From positions 622,768 to 686,767 of the forward strand of contig CAJNOI010000010.1 in assembly GCA_905250115.1 (NCBI GenBank): a DNA stretch of 64,000 nt, in the 5' to 3' direction. This document shows positions 36,586-46,831 of this stretch, one piece after another. Position numbers and translations under genes: made by a program. Source of the DNA: Adineta steineri (taxonomy: Eukaryota; Rotifera; Eurotatoria; Adinetida; Adinetidae). The notes under the pieces are model-generated. The model did not search any database, was not told where the DNA came from, and worked only from the letters and a program-made list of their open reading frames with translations. The first letter of the stretch is position 1. Each line of letters begins with the position of its first letter.

Positions 36586-37029
36586 ATGGCCGCTAAAGAA
36601 GCTGCTCAAAAAGATAAAGAATCACAAAAAGAACAGATTTATTATTCGGACACATATAAAGATGTAAGTACTTTATTTGATTTAAATCCTTTCTCTATTG
36701 TCTATTTAGGAAATGTATGAATATCGTCATGTAATTTTGCCCAAGGAAATTGCGAAGAAAGTGCCGAAAGGTCGGCTATTAACAGAACATGAATGGCGAC
36801 ATCTCGGTGTTCAACAATCACTCGGTTGGGTTCATTTTATGATACATGAGCCAGGTAAAAAAAAGAAAAATTTCAATAAAAATATTTATCCTTTTTTCTC
36901 TTAGAACCACACATTTTGATATTTCGCCGTTCACTTAAAGTTGCTCAACAAGTACAACAACAAAGGGCAGCAGCAGCAGCTGCCGCTCAAGCCCAACAAC
37001 AGCAGTACAATGTTGTACATATGAAATAG
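36586..37029 (+). CDS. CKS: cyclin-dependent kinases regulatory subunit (canonical CKS)
   Basis: A small adaptor that binds CDKs and phosphorylated substrates in the cell cycle. Three exons (36586-36663, 36710-36854, 36905-37029) give 115 residues. Landmarks are [57 protein letters not shown]. The phosphate-binding residues (Arg of YRH, Ser and Trp of QQSLGW, Arg of FRR) and the HEPEPH hinge that controls strand-swapped dimers are all intact. A short N-terminal extension ([17 protein letters not shown]) and an Ala/Gln-rich tail of about 30 residues are additions. It lies 265 bp after the diverged copy. Confidence 0.95.
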
Positions 37030-37848
37030 CATTTAAATTTTTTTCTCTTTTTTTCTTTTTTCCTAAACTATATAATTTCTCATTCTATCCGCAATATAAC
37101 ATACCACATTGTAAACATTGGGCATGTGTGTACATTTTACTTTAATATATATATCTTCGATTTATCATGTTTTCTTAAAAAATAATTAAACAATACGCAG
37201 AATTAATAAGATTTTCTTTTTTTTCTTTCGTCTTATTCTATTCATGCATATCTGTGTTTATGTCAGATCTACGTATATTCTCAATGCGATGTGAATTATT
37301 TTCTTTTCTTCTTTTCTCTCGCTTATTGCGTTTAGTGTTCTTAAAAACTACGTCTTATCTTTTTTTGTGCGTCGTGATAAATGATATTAATGAACAAATG
37401 ATAAAAAAAACCTAACATAATATTTTTTAATAATAAGATGAAAACTAATGAGGGAAAAAATAGAAAAATTGTTTCCTATTTTACAATATATAGTATTAAC
37501 CTTATATTCATCGTATTCACGAGATTCAAATACTGAATGTATAAAAAAAAGCTATTGCAATTAGAGATGCATTTCAACTAATCATAAATTATATATTTAA
37601 ATGAATACGATGTTGAAAAGAAATGCACCCGTCGGTCAAATCAAAACTTATAAAAATTGAGTTTATGTTTAATTGTAAAGTTAAGTAGTCTACATTCAAC
37701 GGTCAACGAGAAAATGTCATATTTCTATATATAGTTTCTTTTTCATACTAAAAAATACTGATAAGAATATAAAACAATAAAAAATAAAGACTGTCAGTTT
37801 ATCAAAACATCTAGTTTAGAGAGATAAAACGTTTGTTAGGAAAGAAAT
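37030..37848. other. intergenic
   Basis: AT-rich with no gene recognised; the 3' flank of CKS and the promoter region of the DUF2804-like gene. Confidence 0.6.
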
Positions 37849-39123
37849 ATGCTTCGTTTTATTGTTTTTATAACAATTTTAATACCTTTACTTGCAATTT
37901 TATTTGGTATCATAGAAAATGCTCAATATGTTAGTTTACCAAAACCAAAATATCTTGGTGCAATAATTAATCATTCTCCATTAAAATCAAATGAATTTGG
38001 TCGTTATATAAAACCATTTTCAGCTATTGATTATTCATGGGTTTCTTCATCAAAATTATCTAATTTTTTTACACTGAAACATTGGGATTTTAAATCGATT
38101 TCAACTGAACGTTATTTTATTGTAGCTGCTATAGCAAATTTTAATTATATAGCCCAGGCATTTACTTATGTAGTTGATCGTAAAAATCCAGATAAACCAT
38201 TTTATCACTATTCAAGTAGATCGATTTTAGCATTAGCTATTAAAGAACAAGCAAAATCATCTGTTGATGGTTGTACTCATTTTTATCAGTCTTCTTCAGA
38301 ATATATTCGTCTTTGCTATAATAAACATGAGCAAGTATATGAAATCGATGTTAATGTACCAACGTCTGATGGTCTTCAAATATCATTTGATTATAAAATT
38401 AATTTTTCAAGTGAACACGATCAATCAATGGCTTTAGTTTATCCTGTAGAAATAACACGGCCTGCTTATACACATAAAGTAGCCGGTTTACCTTCTCAAG
38501 GACAAATATCTATAGGTAATGATAATAAATATGATCTTATAAATGGTGTGAGTAGTATGGATTGGACATTGGCTTATTCAGAAAGATTATCTCGTTGGAA
38601 ATGGTAATTGATCTATTGAAATCAATTATTTTTTAATCTTGATTTATATGTTATAGGGCTTGTCTTTCAGTAGTTGGTACTAATTCATCTGATAATAAAC
38701 CTGTAACAATTGGTATAAATCTTTCCGATATGGTTTATAATGATGAAAATGGTGTTTCAATGGAGAGTGCTATTTGGTAAGTTGAATAAAAATGCTCTAA
38801 TTTTTTGAAATATGTTTTATTATAGGATTGCTGGACAAGTGTATACATTGAATAAAATTGTTTATAATTTACCTGAAGAACGATATCAGACAAGTCAACC
38901 ATGGCAAATCTATTCTACAGGGGAAATTAATTCCAAAATTCCTAAAATTAATTTAACTTTTCAACCATGGGGTAGTCAAGAAGAACATATCAATGTATTT
39001 CTTGTTGCCGGAGATTTTGTTCAAGCTTTTGGCACATATAATGGAACTATAGAATTATTTGATCATACATATGTTATCGAAGATGGCTTTGGTGTTGCAG
39101 AAAATCACTATGCTAAATGGTAG
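37849..39123 (+). CDS. DUF2804-like protein with N-terminal membrane anchor
   Basis: Three exons (37849-38603, 38657-38776, 38826-39123) join in frame to 390 residues. The N-terminus (LRFIVFITILIPLLAILFGI) is a signal peptide or anchor. The rest is beta-rich with many Trp/Tyr residues: INHSPLKSNEFGRYIKPF, FKSISTERYFIVAAIANFNY, MDWTLAYSERLSRWKWACLS, VTIGINLSDMVYNDENG, ESAIWIAGQVYTLNK, and the end EDGFGVAENHYAKW with TAG. This pattern, especially the GVAE-H-AKW ending, is what I remember of DUF2804 (PF10974) proteins. Their biochemical role is unknown, and they are commoner in bacteria and fungi than in animals. The assignment is by memory of the family pattern. Typical short introns show it is well settled in this genome. 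Confidence 0.65.
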
Positions 39124-40003
39124 TTAACTTCGCATTTTTTCAAAACGAATTCTTTAAAATATTAAACAAAAAAGTTACAATATTGAATACTTGTAATTAT
39201 TACATACATAAATAGAAAAAAAGAGCTTTATACCTTCAATACTATCTCATCGTAATATGCTATGATTTTTATATTAAATTTACAGGAATATTGTGATGCT
39301 CTTTGATAATAACTTTTTCACATTGTGAAGTTTGTAATTCTTGTCGTGAATGGACCACGACAGTATTAACATCTCCGAGTAATTGCTCTGTTATGTCATT
39401 TAATAATTATTTCTTGTTAACACTCAATACTGAATGAATTATATATTCAAGAATACTTAGAATTAATGTAAGACGAGCTTATTGACTATAAATAAGTGTG
39501 TCTACTAGGAGTTGCGTTATATAAAGCACCTTGGTACTATAATCAATAAAGTATTTTATACAAATATCATGAGATGCATGTCATTAAAAAGAAATTGTCT
39601 TGTCATAACCTCTTAAGTTTATTATTTGATCTATACAGAAAAACAATCTCCAATCTACAACATTCAGATTGATAAATAAAAATAAGATTTATGTTATATC
39701 TGCTTCAAGAAGAATTGTTAATTTAAACATCACAATAAACAATAACTATATGTTAAATTGAATATTTTTAATATGAGTGTTCAAGAGAGACATCTATTGG
39801 GAATAAAACAGATTGTTGTCCTTGACACCAATGGACTAGTGGAAATCTGTGGATACAAACTTTTTTTTTGAGTGCCTGGTTTAATTGATCGATCAATTGT
39901 TGTTCTTTTTTTCTCTTATACTCATTTGATCGATTTTCAGGTGTATTGTTAAACTTTTATTTTTATTTAATTCTTTTTCAAGATAGAAAAAGAAGAAGAA
40001 GAA
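39124..40003. other. intergenic
   Basis: No gene seen; AT-rich. A TATAAA stands near 39519 but no coding region follows it directly. Confidence 0.6.
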
Positions 40004-43000
40004 ATGTCATCGTCGAGTAATGGAACAGCTAGTGTTGAAGTATGAGTTATTCATTGAATAAAATTGAGATCCTTTGTATTTTTTTTGTATCTATTCAGTC
40101 ACTTGCTGAAGTATTTCGTTGTTTCATCTGTATGGAAAAATTACGTGATGCTCGTCTTTGTCCACATTGTTCAAAATTATGTTGTTATCCATGTATTCGA
40201 GTAATGATTGATTTGGTTTTGTTTATGTAAATGATAATTAATGAGAGTTTGTACTCTAAATAGAGATGGCTAACAGATCAACGTCAACAATGTCCACATT
40301 GTCGAGCAACACTTCGTTTACATGATCTTGTAAATTGTCGATGGGCTGAAGAAGTAACAAGTCAACTTGATAGTTTGAAAGTTAGTGAAATGAGTAAACA
40401 AAAACGTGAAGAAAAAGACAAGTTAGTATTATAAGAAAGATTATTATTTTATTTTTATAAAAATAACAAAAAATATTTTTATATTAGATGTGAAGTACAT
40501 CGAGAAAAATTAAGTGTTTTCTGTTCGTCATGTTCGAAATGTATTTGTCATCAATGTGCATTATTTAATGGCGCTGTAAGAAATAAAATATATCTAAAAT
40601 AATTGAATTTCGTTTATATTCATTAGCATGCTGGTCATCTTTTTGTTCCACTCGATGATGTTTATCAAGCAAATCTATCAGCTGTTAATGAACATATTGG
40701 ACAATTAAAACGACGTCATGTTGAACTTATTTGTTTGATACAGGATGTTGTATGTATTTTTGAAATTTATCGATGAAAAGATGTACATATAATTATATTC
40801 AAATTAGGAACGAAATGTAGAAAGTGTTAAAGCAGCAAAAGATGAAAGACTTCGAGAAACACGAAATGCTATGCATGTTATGCAAGCTAAACTTGATGAA
40901 CAACTTAAAGTTAAATTAGATGCTTTAAATGGTAAATATTTTATATTTATAAACAAAAAAAAACCCAATTTCTTTAATTTAGTTCAACGTCTTCAATTTT
41001 CACGTGAAATAGAATTAATTGATCATGTTCTTCAAGATATTGAACATCGTGTATCAACAAGTGGTAAAGCAGAAGTCATTGGTAAACAACAAGATCTTCT
41101 TAATTCTATTCAAATGATTTATCGAAAGCCAATGACAAGTTTTGTAACAACACCTGTTCCATGTGATTTTCCTAGGTAGAATAATAAATAATCTCTGTAA
41201 TGCAATTAAAATGAAATTGTCTCTTTTTAGTGAAATTGTTCCACAGTATGATTCAAGTACATTTGTTATAACAAATTTTTCTATACTTCGACATAATGTT
41301 GATCCAATTTATAGTCAACCATTACATATTAATGGTTTAACATGGCGTTTAAAAGTTTATCCAGATGGTAATGGTACAGTACGTGGTACATATTTATCTG
41401 TATTTCTTGAATTAACTAATGGTTTAAATGAACCATCAAAATATGAATATCGTGTTGAAATGATTCATCAATTAAGTAAAGATCCATCAAAAAATATTGT
41501 TCGAGAATTTGCATCTGATTTTGAAGTTGGAGAATGTTGGGGTTATAACCGATTTTTTTTACTTGATGCATTAATAAGTGAAGGATTTTTGGATACAGAT
41601 AGTGATATATTAATCTTACGTTTTCAAGTACGTCCACCAACATATCAACAAAAATGTCGTGATCAACAATGGTATATAACACATGTTGAAAATGATAATC
41701 ATCATTTACATAATGAAATAAAAATTTTACGAGATAAAATACATTTTCTTATGTCAACTAAACGACGTAGTTTACCATCAACAGAAAAAAATGATAATGA
41801 AGAAATATTTTCAACTAGTCCAATTAATGATAATAATCAACAAACTGATGATTCAAGTAAAACTGATACTACCGAAACAATACGAAGAGATGATCACGAT
41901 GATAATAATGGCGATGACGATGATGACGACGACGATGACGATGAAGACGATGATGATGAACATACATCTCTAGAAGTAATTAATCGATTTTGTATTTTAG
42001 TTACAAAAAATATATTTTTTTTCAGTCTGGTGCATCATGTCCAATTGATTCAGAAGAATTAAGTACAGATGATGATAATGAAGACGATGAAAATGATATC
42101 GATGCTGAAAATGCGTAAGTTAGATATTTGAATTTTTGAAAGTAATATTTGTATGTTAATAGATTAACTGAAAATGATGTTGAAGGTAACCCATCTTGTG
42201 ATATAACAACTGTTACTCTCAGTAGTCCATCAGCACATAATGAATCGAATCGTCATGAGCATTATTCTCTCATTGTTGCTTCGCCTGCTATGAGATCCAA
42301 TGATGTCATGGCTCCTACAACAACATCACAAACAGCAGCATCAGCAGCAGCTGCTAAATCCGATGTAATGACAACAGATCCTGTTACATTTAGTGTATTA
42401 TCCGCTGATATCGAAGATATTGTTCAACATGCACTTCATGTATGGAAAAATGATGCAATAGTTATAAATAATCAAAATAATACGAATGAAGCATTACCAT
42501 TTAATAATGAAGAAAATTTTTTATTTGCTGATTTTTTACAACGTAATTCAGATGAACAACAAAATAGTTTTATACATCCAATGGGTATTTGAAACAAAAT
42601 TTTTTATCTATAATCAAATGTCTATACTTAATTTTATTAATAGATAATCAAGCACATATTGCATCAATATTTCGCCCAATAACACAATCTAGTACTGATG
42701 ACTCTTCAGCTGCTTCTGGTAAATGTTTAATGAAATTTTTTTTCTTATGAATATTATCTCTGTTTCTCTTCTTCATAGCTTCAACTGTTATTCATACATA
42801 TCATCCACAATATCAAACATCATTAAATAATTTAATGTTACTTAATTCTCAGATTCAACGTTCAATATCTCCATCTGATCTTAGTCCACAACAAAGACCT
42901 CGTAATCGTCATCATCATCATCACCATCATCGTCATTCAGGACTACCACGACGATCACAAACAGCTCCAGCCATGAGTAATGATGAACAGCAAATATCTG

Positions 43001-43022
43001 AACACAATAAAACTGACATCTA
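40004..43022 (+). CDS. TRIM37: E3 ubiquitin ligase TRIM37
   Basis: A RING/B-box/coiled-coil/MATH protein; in vertebrates it acts in centriole control, histone H2A ubiquitination and peroxisome biology. About a dozen exons with short introns; exon 1 is 40004-40039 and exon 2 starts at 40099. The RING is [17 protein letters not shown] ... CCYPCI ... CPHC. The B-box follows ([31 protein letters not shown]), then a coiled coil ([18 protein letters not shown] onward). The MATH domain covers [17 protein letters not shown] to [17 protein letters not shown], including [20 protein letters not shown] and [20 protein letters not shown], which are TRIM37-specific. The C-terminal part is acidic (a long Asp run near 41920-41960), then Ser/Ala-rich with a His run near 42910-42935. 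Stop TAA at 43020-43022. Confidence 0.95.
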
Positions 43023-43618
43023 ATATAAAACAAGAAATATTTGTTTTTTGTTTTAAATCTCAGGACGATAAAATCTTTCTTCCTATCATATATATATATA
43101 TCTATACATATGTATATGTATTGCTCTGTGATGTAATTGTCAATAGATTAGAATTAAGTGACTTCGAGCATTTGCACATGTGTATTAATTATTTATTCTT
43201 TTGTCAAATAAAAACGAAATTTTCTTTTTGCTGAATTTTAACTTTTTTTCTTTTGAAGTACACTCAAGGACATCCATTGATATCCTTGAGTGCATACATA
43301 TGATACGATATTATCATTCTTTTATATCATTATGAAGATGTTACCCAGCAACGACCTTTTCTTTTTCAACAATAATCAATTCAATTGATAAGTAATAGAA
43401 ATCATGTTAAAAGAAATTTTAACCTTGAAACTAATACATATAAACATGAAATTTGAAAAAATATTAATGTATATGTCTAGAGATAAGTGTATAATAAACA
43501 TTGATTTCTATTCGTTCTTTACTCTATTCAATAATAAACATCACCCCATTTTACCTTCAGTTTTTTTTTCGTCATACAAGGTTATAACTTCAATCTTATT
43601 CAAAAAACAATATAAATA
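43023..43618 (+). other. intergenic / TRIM37 3' region
   Basis: No gene seen. It contains AATAAA (near 43207) and a strong hairpin (43261-43292, listed separately). Confidence 0.6.
43261..43292. other. perfect 10-bp hairpin downstream of TRIM37
   Basis: CACTCAAGGA (43261-43270) and TCCTTGAGTG (43283-43292) are exact reverse complements across a 12-nt spacer. It is too short for a standard pre-miRNA, and the seed is not one I recognise. It lies about 50 nt after a likely polyadenylation signal. Confidence 0.6.
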
Positions 43619-44182
43619 ATGCCATCGAAATCAAACACGAATATACGATCGAATCAATGTTATATGCCACTTTGGATTACAGAATGGGCTATTGTTAGTT
43701 CATTGATTTGTATATGGGATGCAACATATGTTTTAACACGTCCAAGAAGTATGGCTAAAGGTGATCTATTTCATTTATTTTCTCCTTATGCAACATATAT
43801 AACAGTTGATCCACTCTATGGAAATTTAAAAAATGCTTTTGTTATTGGACAAAGTTGGATGAATTATGTTGAACTTACACTTGCATTATTTGCAGTCATA
43901 CTTTATCATATTTTCAAACGAAAAAATTCCGGTTGTCTTCTTCTATTAATTGCTAGTGTTATGTCTTGCTCAAAAACAGTATTATATTTTATACATGATT
44001 ATTATGAACGATCATTACATCCTCATGATTCACCTTATGAAATTGAAACATGGCAATATCTTCTTCTGTTTATTATACCAAGTTCTCTCTGGATTATATT
44101 TCCATTTTGCTGTACATGGACTCTTGGTCGACAAATTATTAAAATCCTTGACTCATCAAACGATAAAACCAAATCAGCTTAA
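43619..44182 (+). CDS. four-TM membrane protein, possibly EXPERA-like
   Basis: A single-exon gene of 187 residues with about four hydrophobic helices: near WAIVSSLICIWDATYVL, VELTLALFAVILYHIF, CLLLLIASVMSCSKTVLYF, and LLFIIPSSLWIIFPF. Conserved-looking features are WDATYVLTRPRSM, FSPYATYITVDPLYG and FVIGQSWMNYVELTL. The topology and the acidic, Trp and Asn residues in the helices resemble EXPERA-domain (emopamil-binding/sterol isomerase-like) proteins, but this is a weak match from memory. I recall similar uncharacterised proteins in fungi and other eukaryotes. Function unknown. The ATG has no acceptor-like tract immediately upstream. Confidence 0.7.
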   Translation: MPSKSNTNIRSNQCYMPLWITEWAIVSSLICIWDATYVLTRPRSMAKGDLFHLFSPYATYITVDPLYGNLKNAFVIGQSWMNYVELTLALFAVILYHIFKRKNSGCLLLLIASVMSCSKTVLYFIHDYYERSLHPHDSPYEIETWQYLLLFIIPSSLWIIFPFCCTWTLGRQIIKILDSSNDKTKSA

Positions 44183-44629
44183 AATAAACTTTTATGTTTG
44201 TTTTTCATTCTAAAAAAAATTGTGATTTCAACCTATAAAATAGATAAAAATTTCTTTTTTTTATTATTATAAAACATTATGTATTTTGATTTTAATAGTA
44301 CATAGTGAATGTTTTATATATTGTAAGCTAAGCGTTAATTTACCTATTTCTTTCTTAAAATAATTAATATTCTAAGGTTCTTTTTTTTCGCTTTCTCTAA
44401 ATAACATTTTTATTATTCGGCTCATTATTGAAGACAAGGTCAACAAGTAACAGCAATTACATTGAAGTTTTAATGATTATTCTCAATAGGAATCAATATG
44501 TCGATTTTTCTTTGAGTATAGCAGCATGTGAAAAGTTATAAGTTAAATCTTCTAAATATATCATAATAAAATTCTCTAATTACTGATGAAATAATTCATT
44601 ATTAAAAATATCATATAATTCTCTACCCA

Positions 44630-44905
44630 TGTCGAACAATCCGACACGGAAACGGCCGGTTACGTATTATTTCGGAGATTTCATGGAAGCAGTATTCCCG
44701 TTGAACGGATCCGGTGACTGGATTTATCTGGTTCGGACCGAAACCGACAGGAACATGTCAAAACCGGCAGCCGGATACGATTACTTCACTTCTCCATCGG
44801 ATTCCTGACATCTTCCGGACGGGTTCCGCTAGGAAATGGCGAGTTTTCTCAGGGATTTTGCCGGAAATTCATGGAATTCTGCTTCAAGAACCATCGTCCT
44901 GAGTA
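44630..44905. other. GC-rich island of unknown origin
   Basis: About 275 bp with many CCGG, CGGA and TTCCGG motifs, clearly richer in G+C than everything around it. One plus-strand frame is open (44714-44902) but has no ATG at its start and no recognisable domain. No terminal repeats were found. It could be a fragment of a mobile element or transferred DNA. Confidence 0.4.
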
Positions 44906-45286
44906 TCTTTGCAAACTAAATTTTGATATTGTTTCGAGTTATTTTCGTCGTACCAATGCCTTTAACTGCAGGAACTTTTCCAATAAGCGATTCGCACACT
45001 CTCTGAATACATACTACAGATAACTAATGGTACCGCTTTGAAACAATCAAGAGTATCAAATGAATTTAAGGAACTAACTGAGATTATGGAATTAGGATGA
45101 TGGCATTCTATTTCATCTTTACCCTCATCCATTCCTTCTAGTGAAATATTGCTGCAACTACAATATCGTGAGAAAATTTCTGATGTTGATTAATAGAGGG
45201 TCTTAACTTTATGTTACAGTAGAATATCTTTCGTAAAGATATCACATCGTTTATCGATAAAGAGATTTATGAATCATTCAAACAAA

Positions 45287-45575
45287 TATGTTTATTATAA
45301 GAAATTGTATTCACCGTGAACTGGAATGTTTTCTCTAGTATTCACACAAATATGTTTATGACAACAAATGGCATAATTTCTATACGGGCACTGGTATTTA
45401 CCTTGAATGGGAGTTTTTCTTTACTATTCATACAGATATATTTATGACAAGAAATAGTGTAACACCTACAGTGACATTTATATTTATCTTGAATTGAATT
45501 TTTTTGTTTACTATTTACATAGGTATGTTTATGATAAGAAATGGTATAATTTTTGCAATAACAGTTGTATTTCGT
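45287..45575. repeat. degenerate tandem repeat, period about 86 bp
   Basis: The anchor TATGTTTATG or its variants starts at 45287, 45351, 45437 and 45524. The full units (86 and 87 bp) share TTGAAT and TTTACTATT blocks; the first unit is shorter (64 bp). Because the period is near a multiple of three, a minus-strand frame (45342-45605) shows a 29-residue repeat with YxCxCxxYTISxHK, but it lacks any sign of being a gene. Confidence 0.65.
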
Positions 45576-45587
45576 TATTACTATAAA

Positions 45588-45600
45588 TATATAAAGACCC
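45588..45600 (+). promoter_or_regulatory. TATA-like promoter of the defensin-like gene
   Basis: CTATAAATATATAAAG lies about 70 bp before the ATG at 45664, the right place for a TATA box with a short leader. Confidence 0.45.
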
Positions 45601-45663
45601 ACCAAAATACAATCCTATAATTTTGATTGCACGACACACACACACATACACTTATAAATAAAT

Positions 45664-46078
45664 ATGAACGGCCGCTTTATTCTTTTCTTTGGCCTCATCT
45701 TGGCAGCTTTTTACAGTGAGTACAACTCTGTCACACTACATAATATCAATTGTTAATATCTTTTCTCTGTACTTAGTTGATGCATCTTATGCTCGCGCTA
45801 TGGATATTAGTAGTCAGAAGCTGAACAATAGGGCAAGTGGAATTGCTCGACGTATCTACGACGAGATGGTAGAACGAGCAGCACGAGAAGTTTCTGATGA
45901 TATCAAAAATGATGATGATCATCAGCATCACGTAGAACGACGACAAACGATTCCATCAGGCAGTTTTCATGGTGCTTGTTTCTTTGACGATGCTTTTGGT
46001 GCCTGTCCTACTGCTTGCAAAAAAGATGGTCATCCAGGTGGTGGAAAATGCCGCAATTTTAAATGTCTTTGCTTTTAA
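45664..46078 (+). CDS. secreted defensin-like peptide precursor (CS-alpha-beta type)
   Basis: Two exons, 45664-45715 and 45777-46078 (61-bp intron within the signal-peptide region), give 117 residues. The signal peptide is MNGRFILFFGLILAAFYIDA. A charged propeptide of about 50 residues follows, ending in a dibasic site (VERR, then QTIPSG), which would leave an N-terminal Gln. The last 40 or so residues contain six cysteines spaced C-x8-C-x3-C-x10-C-x4-C-x1-C, with a Gly-rich stretch (HPGGGKC) before the fourth Cys. This is the arthropod/mollusc CS-alpha-beta defensin pattern, whose members are antimicrobial. The antimicrobial role here is inference from the cysteine pattern and the prepropeptide layout. 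The frame appears intact. Confidence 0.82.
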
Positions 46079-46831
46079 GACAATTTTGCTTTGCTATGTA
46101 TTTGCTTTGTCTATCTAAATAATACATATTGCATATTGCTTAATCAAACAAACTAGATTTATTTCATTCTTAGAACCGTTAAAATAATTTCATTGCTGGT
46201 ACCTGTCAAACCGGTTGATAAACCGATCCAAGTCATTTTGTTTCTTACTCTATAACAGTCAAATCAATCATTTGATTGGTCATATTATCCTCATAATCAT
46301 TACAACAATACTATGGAAGGCTTGATTCTGAAGTGAAGTGCTTTTCAGTTTCTTTTTCATGTTTTCTCCTCTTTTGTATCTATTCCTGGGCAAAACACTA
46401 CACAAAACTACCCAACTTATATTAACTACGTACGTGAATAAACTGTTGCCCTGGTATAGATCTATGTTGCTCATGAGAGAAACAGCTATGAGGAATATCG
46501 TGTTATCATTAAATCTAATTCCACTTTTATTCTGATTCTTACACTATTCAGATAGGTTAGTTATTTTCGAATATCTTCTGGTTATAATGAAAAATCGAAT
46601 TGATATTGATCACAAGTATATATAAATAAATGCTACTGTGAATACTTTTCACAGGAATATATTTTTATTATCTATGAGAATATGACATTTTTTTCTCAGA
46701 TCATTCTTCTTCTTTTTTTGAAAACAGGATTTTTATTAATAAAGATTTTCGTTTTGTGTTTATTTGGCAAAAAGGAACAAAAATAGATTATATTGCCTAA
46801 CAGACAAACAACGAATAAAAAATGATGTAAC
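46079..46831. other. intergenic
   Basis: No gene seen; the 3' flanks of two convergent genes. Small open frames overlap on both strands without recognisable content. Confidence 0.6.

Larger units (their letters stand above)
44183..45663. other. intergenic with GC-rich island and degenerate tandem repeats
   Basis: No confident gene. It contains a GC-rich stretch at about 44630-44905 and a degenerate tandem array at about 45287-45575, both listed separately. The right end is the defensin-like gene promoter. Confidence 0.6.

Noticed and set aside
44714-44902. open frame in the GC-rich island
   Set aside because: No ATG at its start and no recognisable domain; a run of this length is expected in GC-rich sequence poor in stop codons.
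45342-45605. minus-strand frame with repeated Cys/His spacing resembling zinc fingers
   Set aside because: It follows from an 86-87-bp tandem DNA repeat in near-triplet phase; the spacing is not C2H2 and no start or splice context is present.
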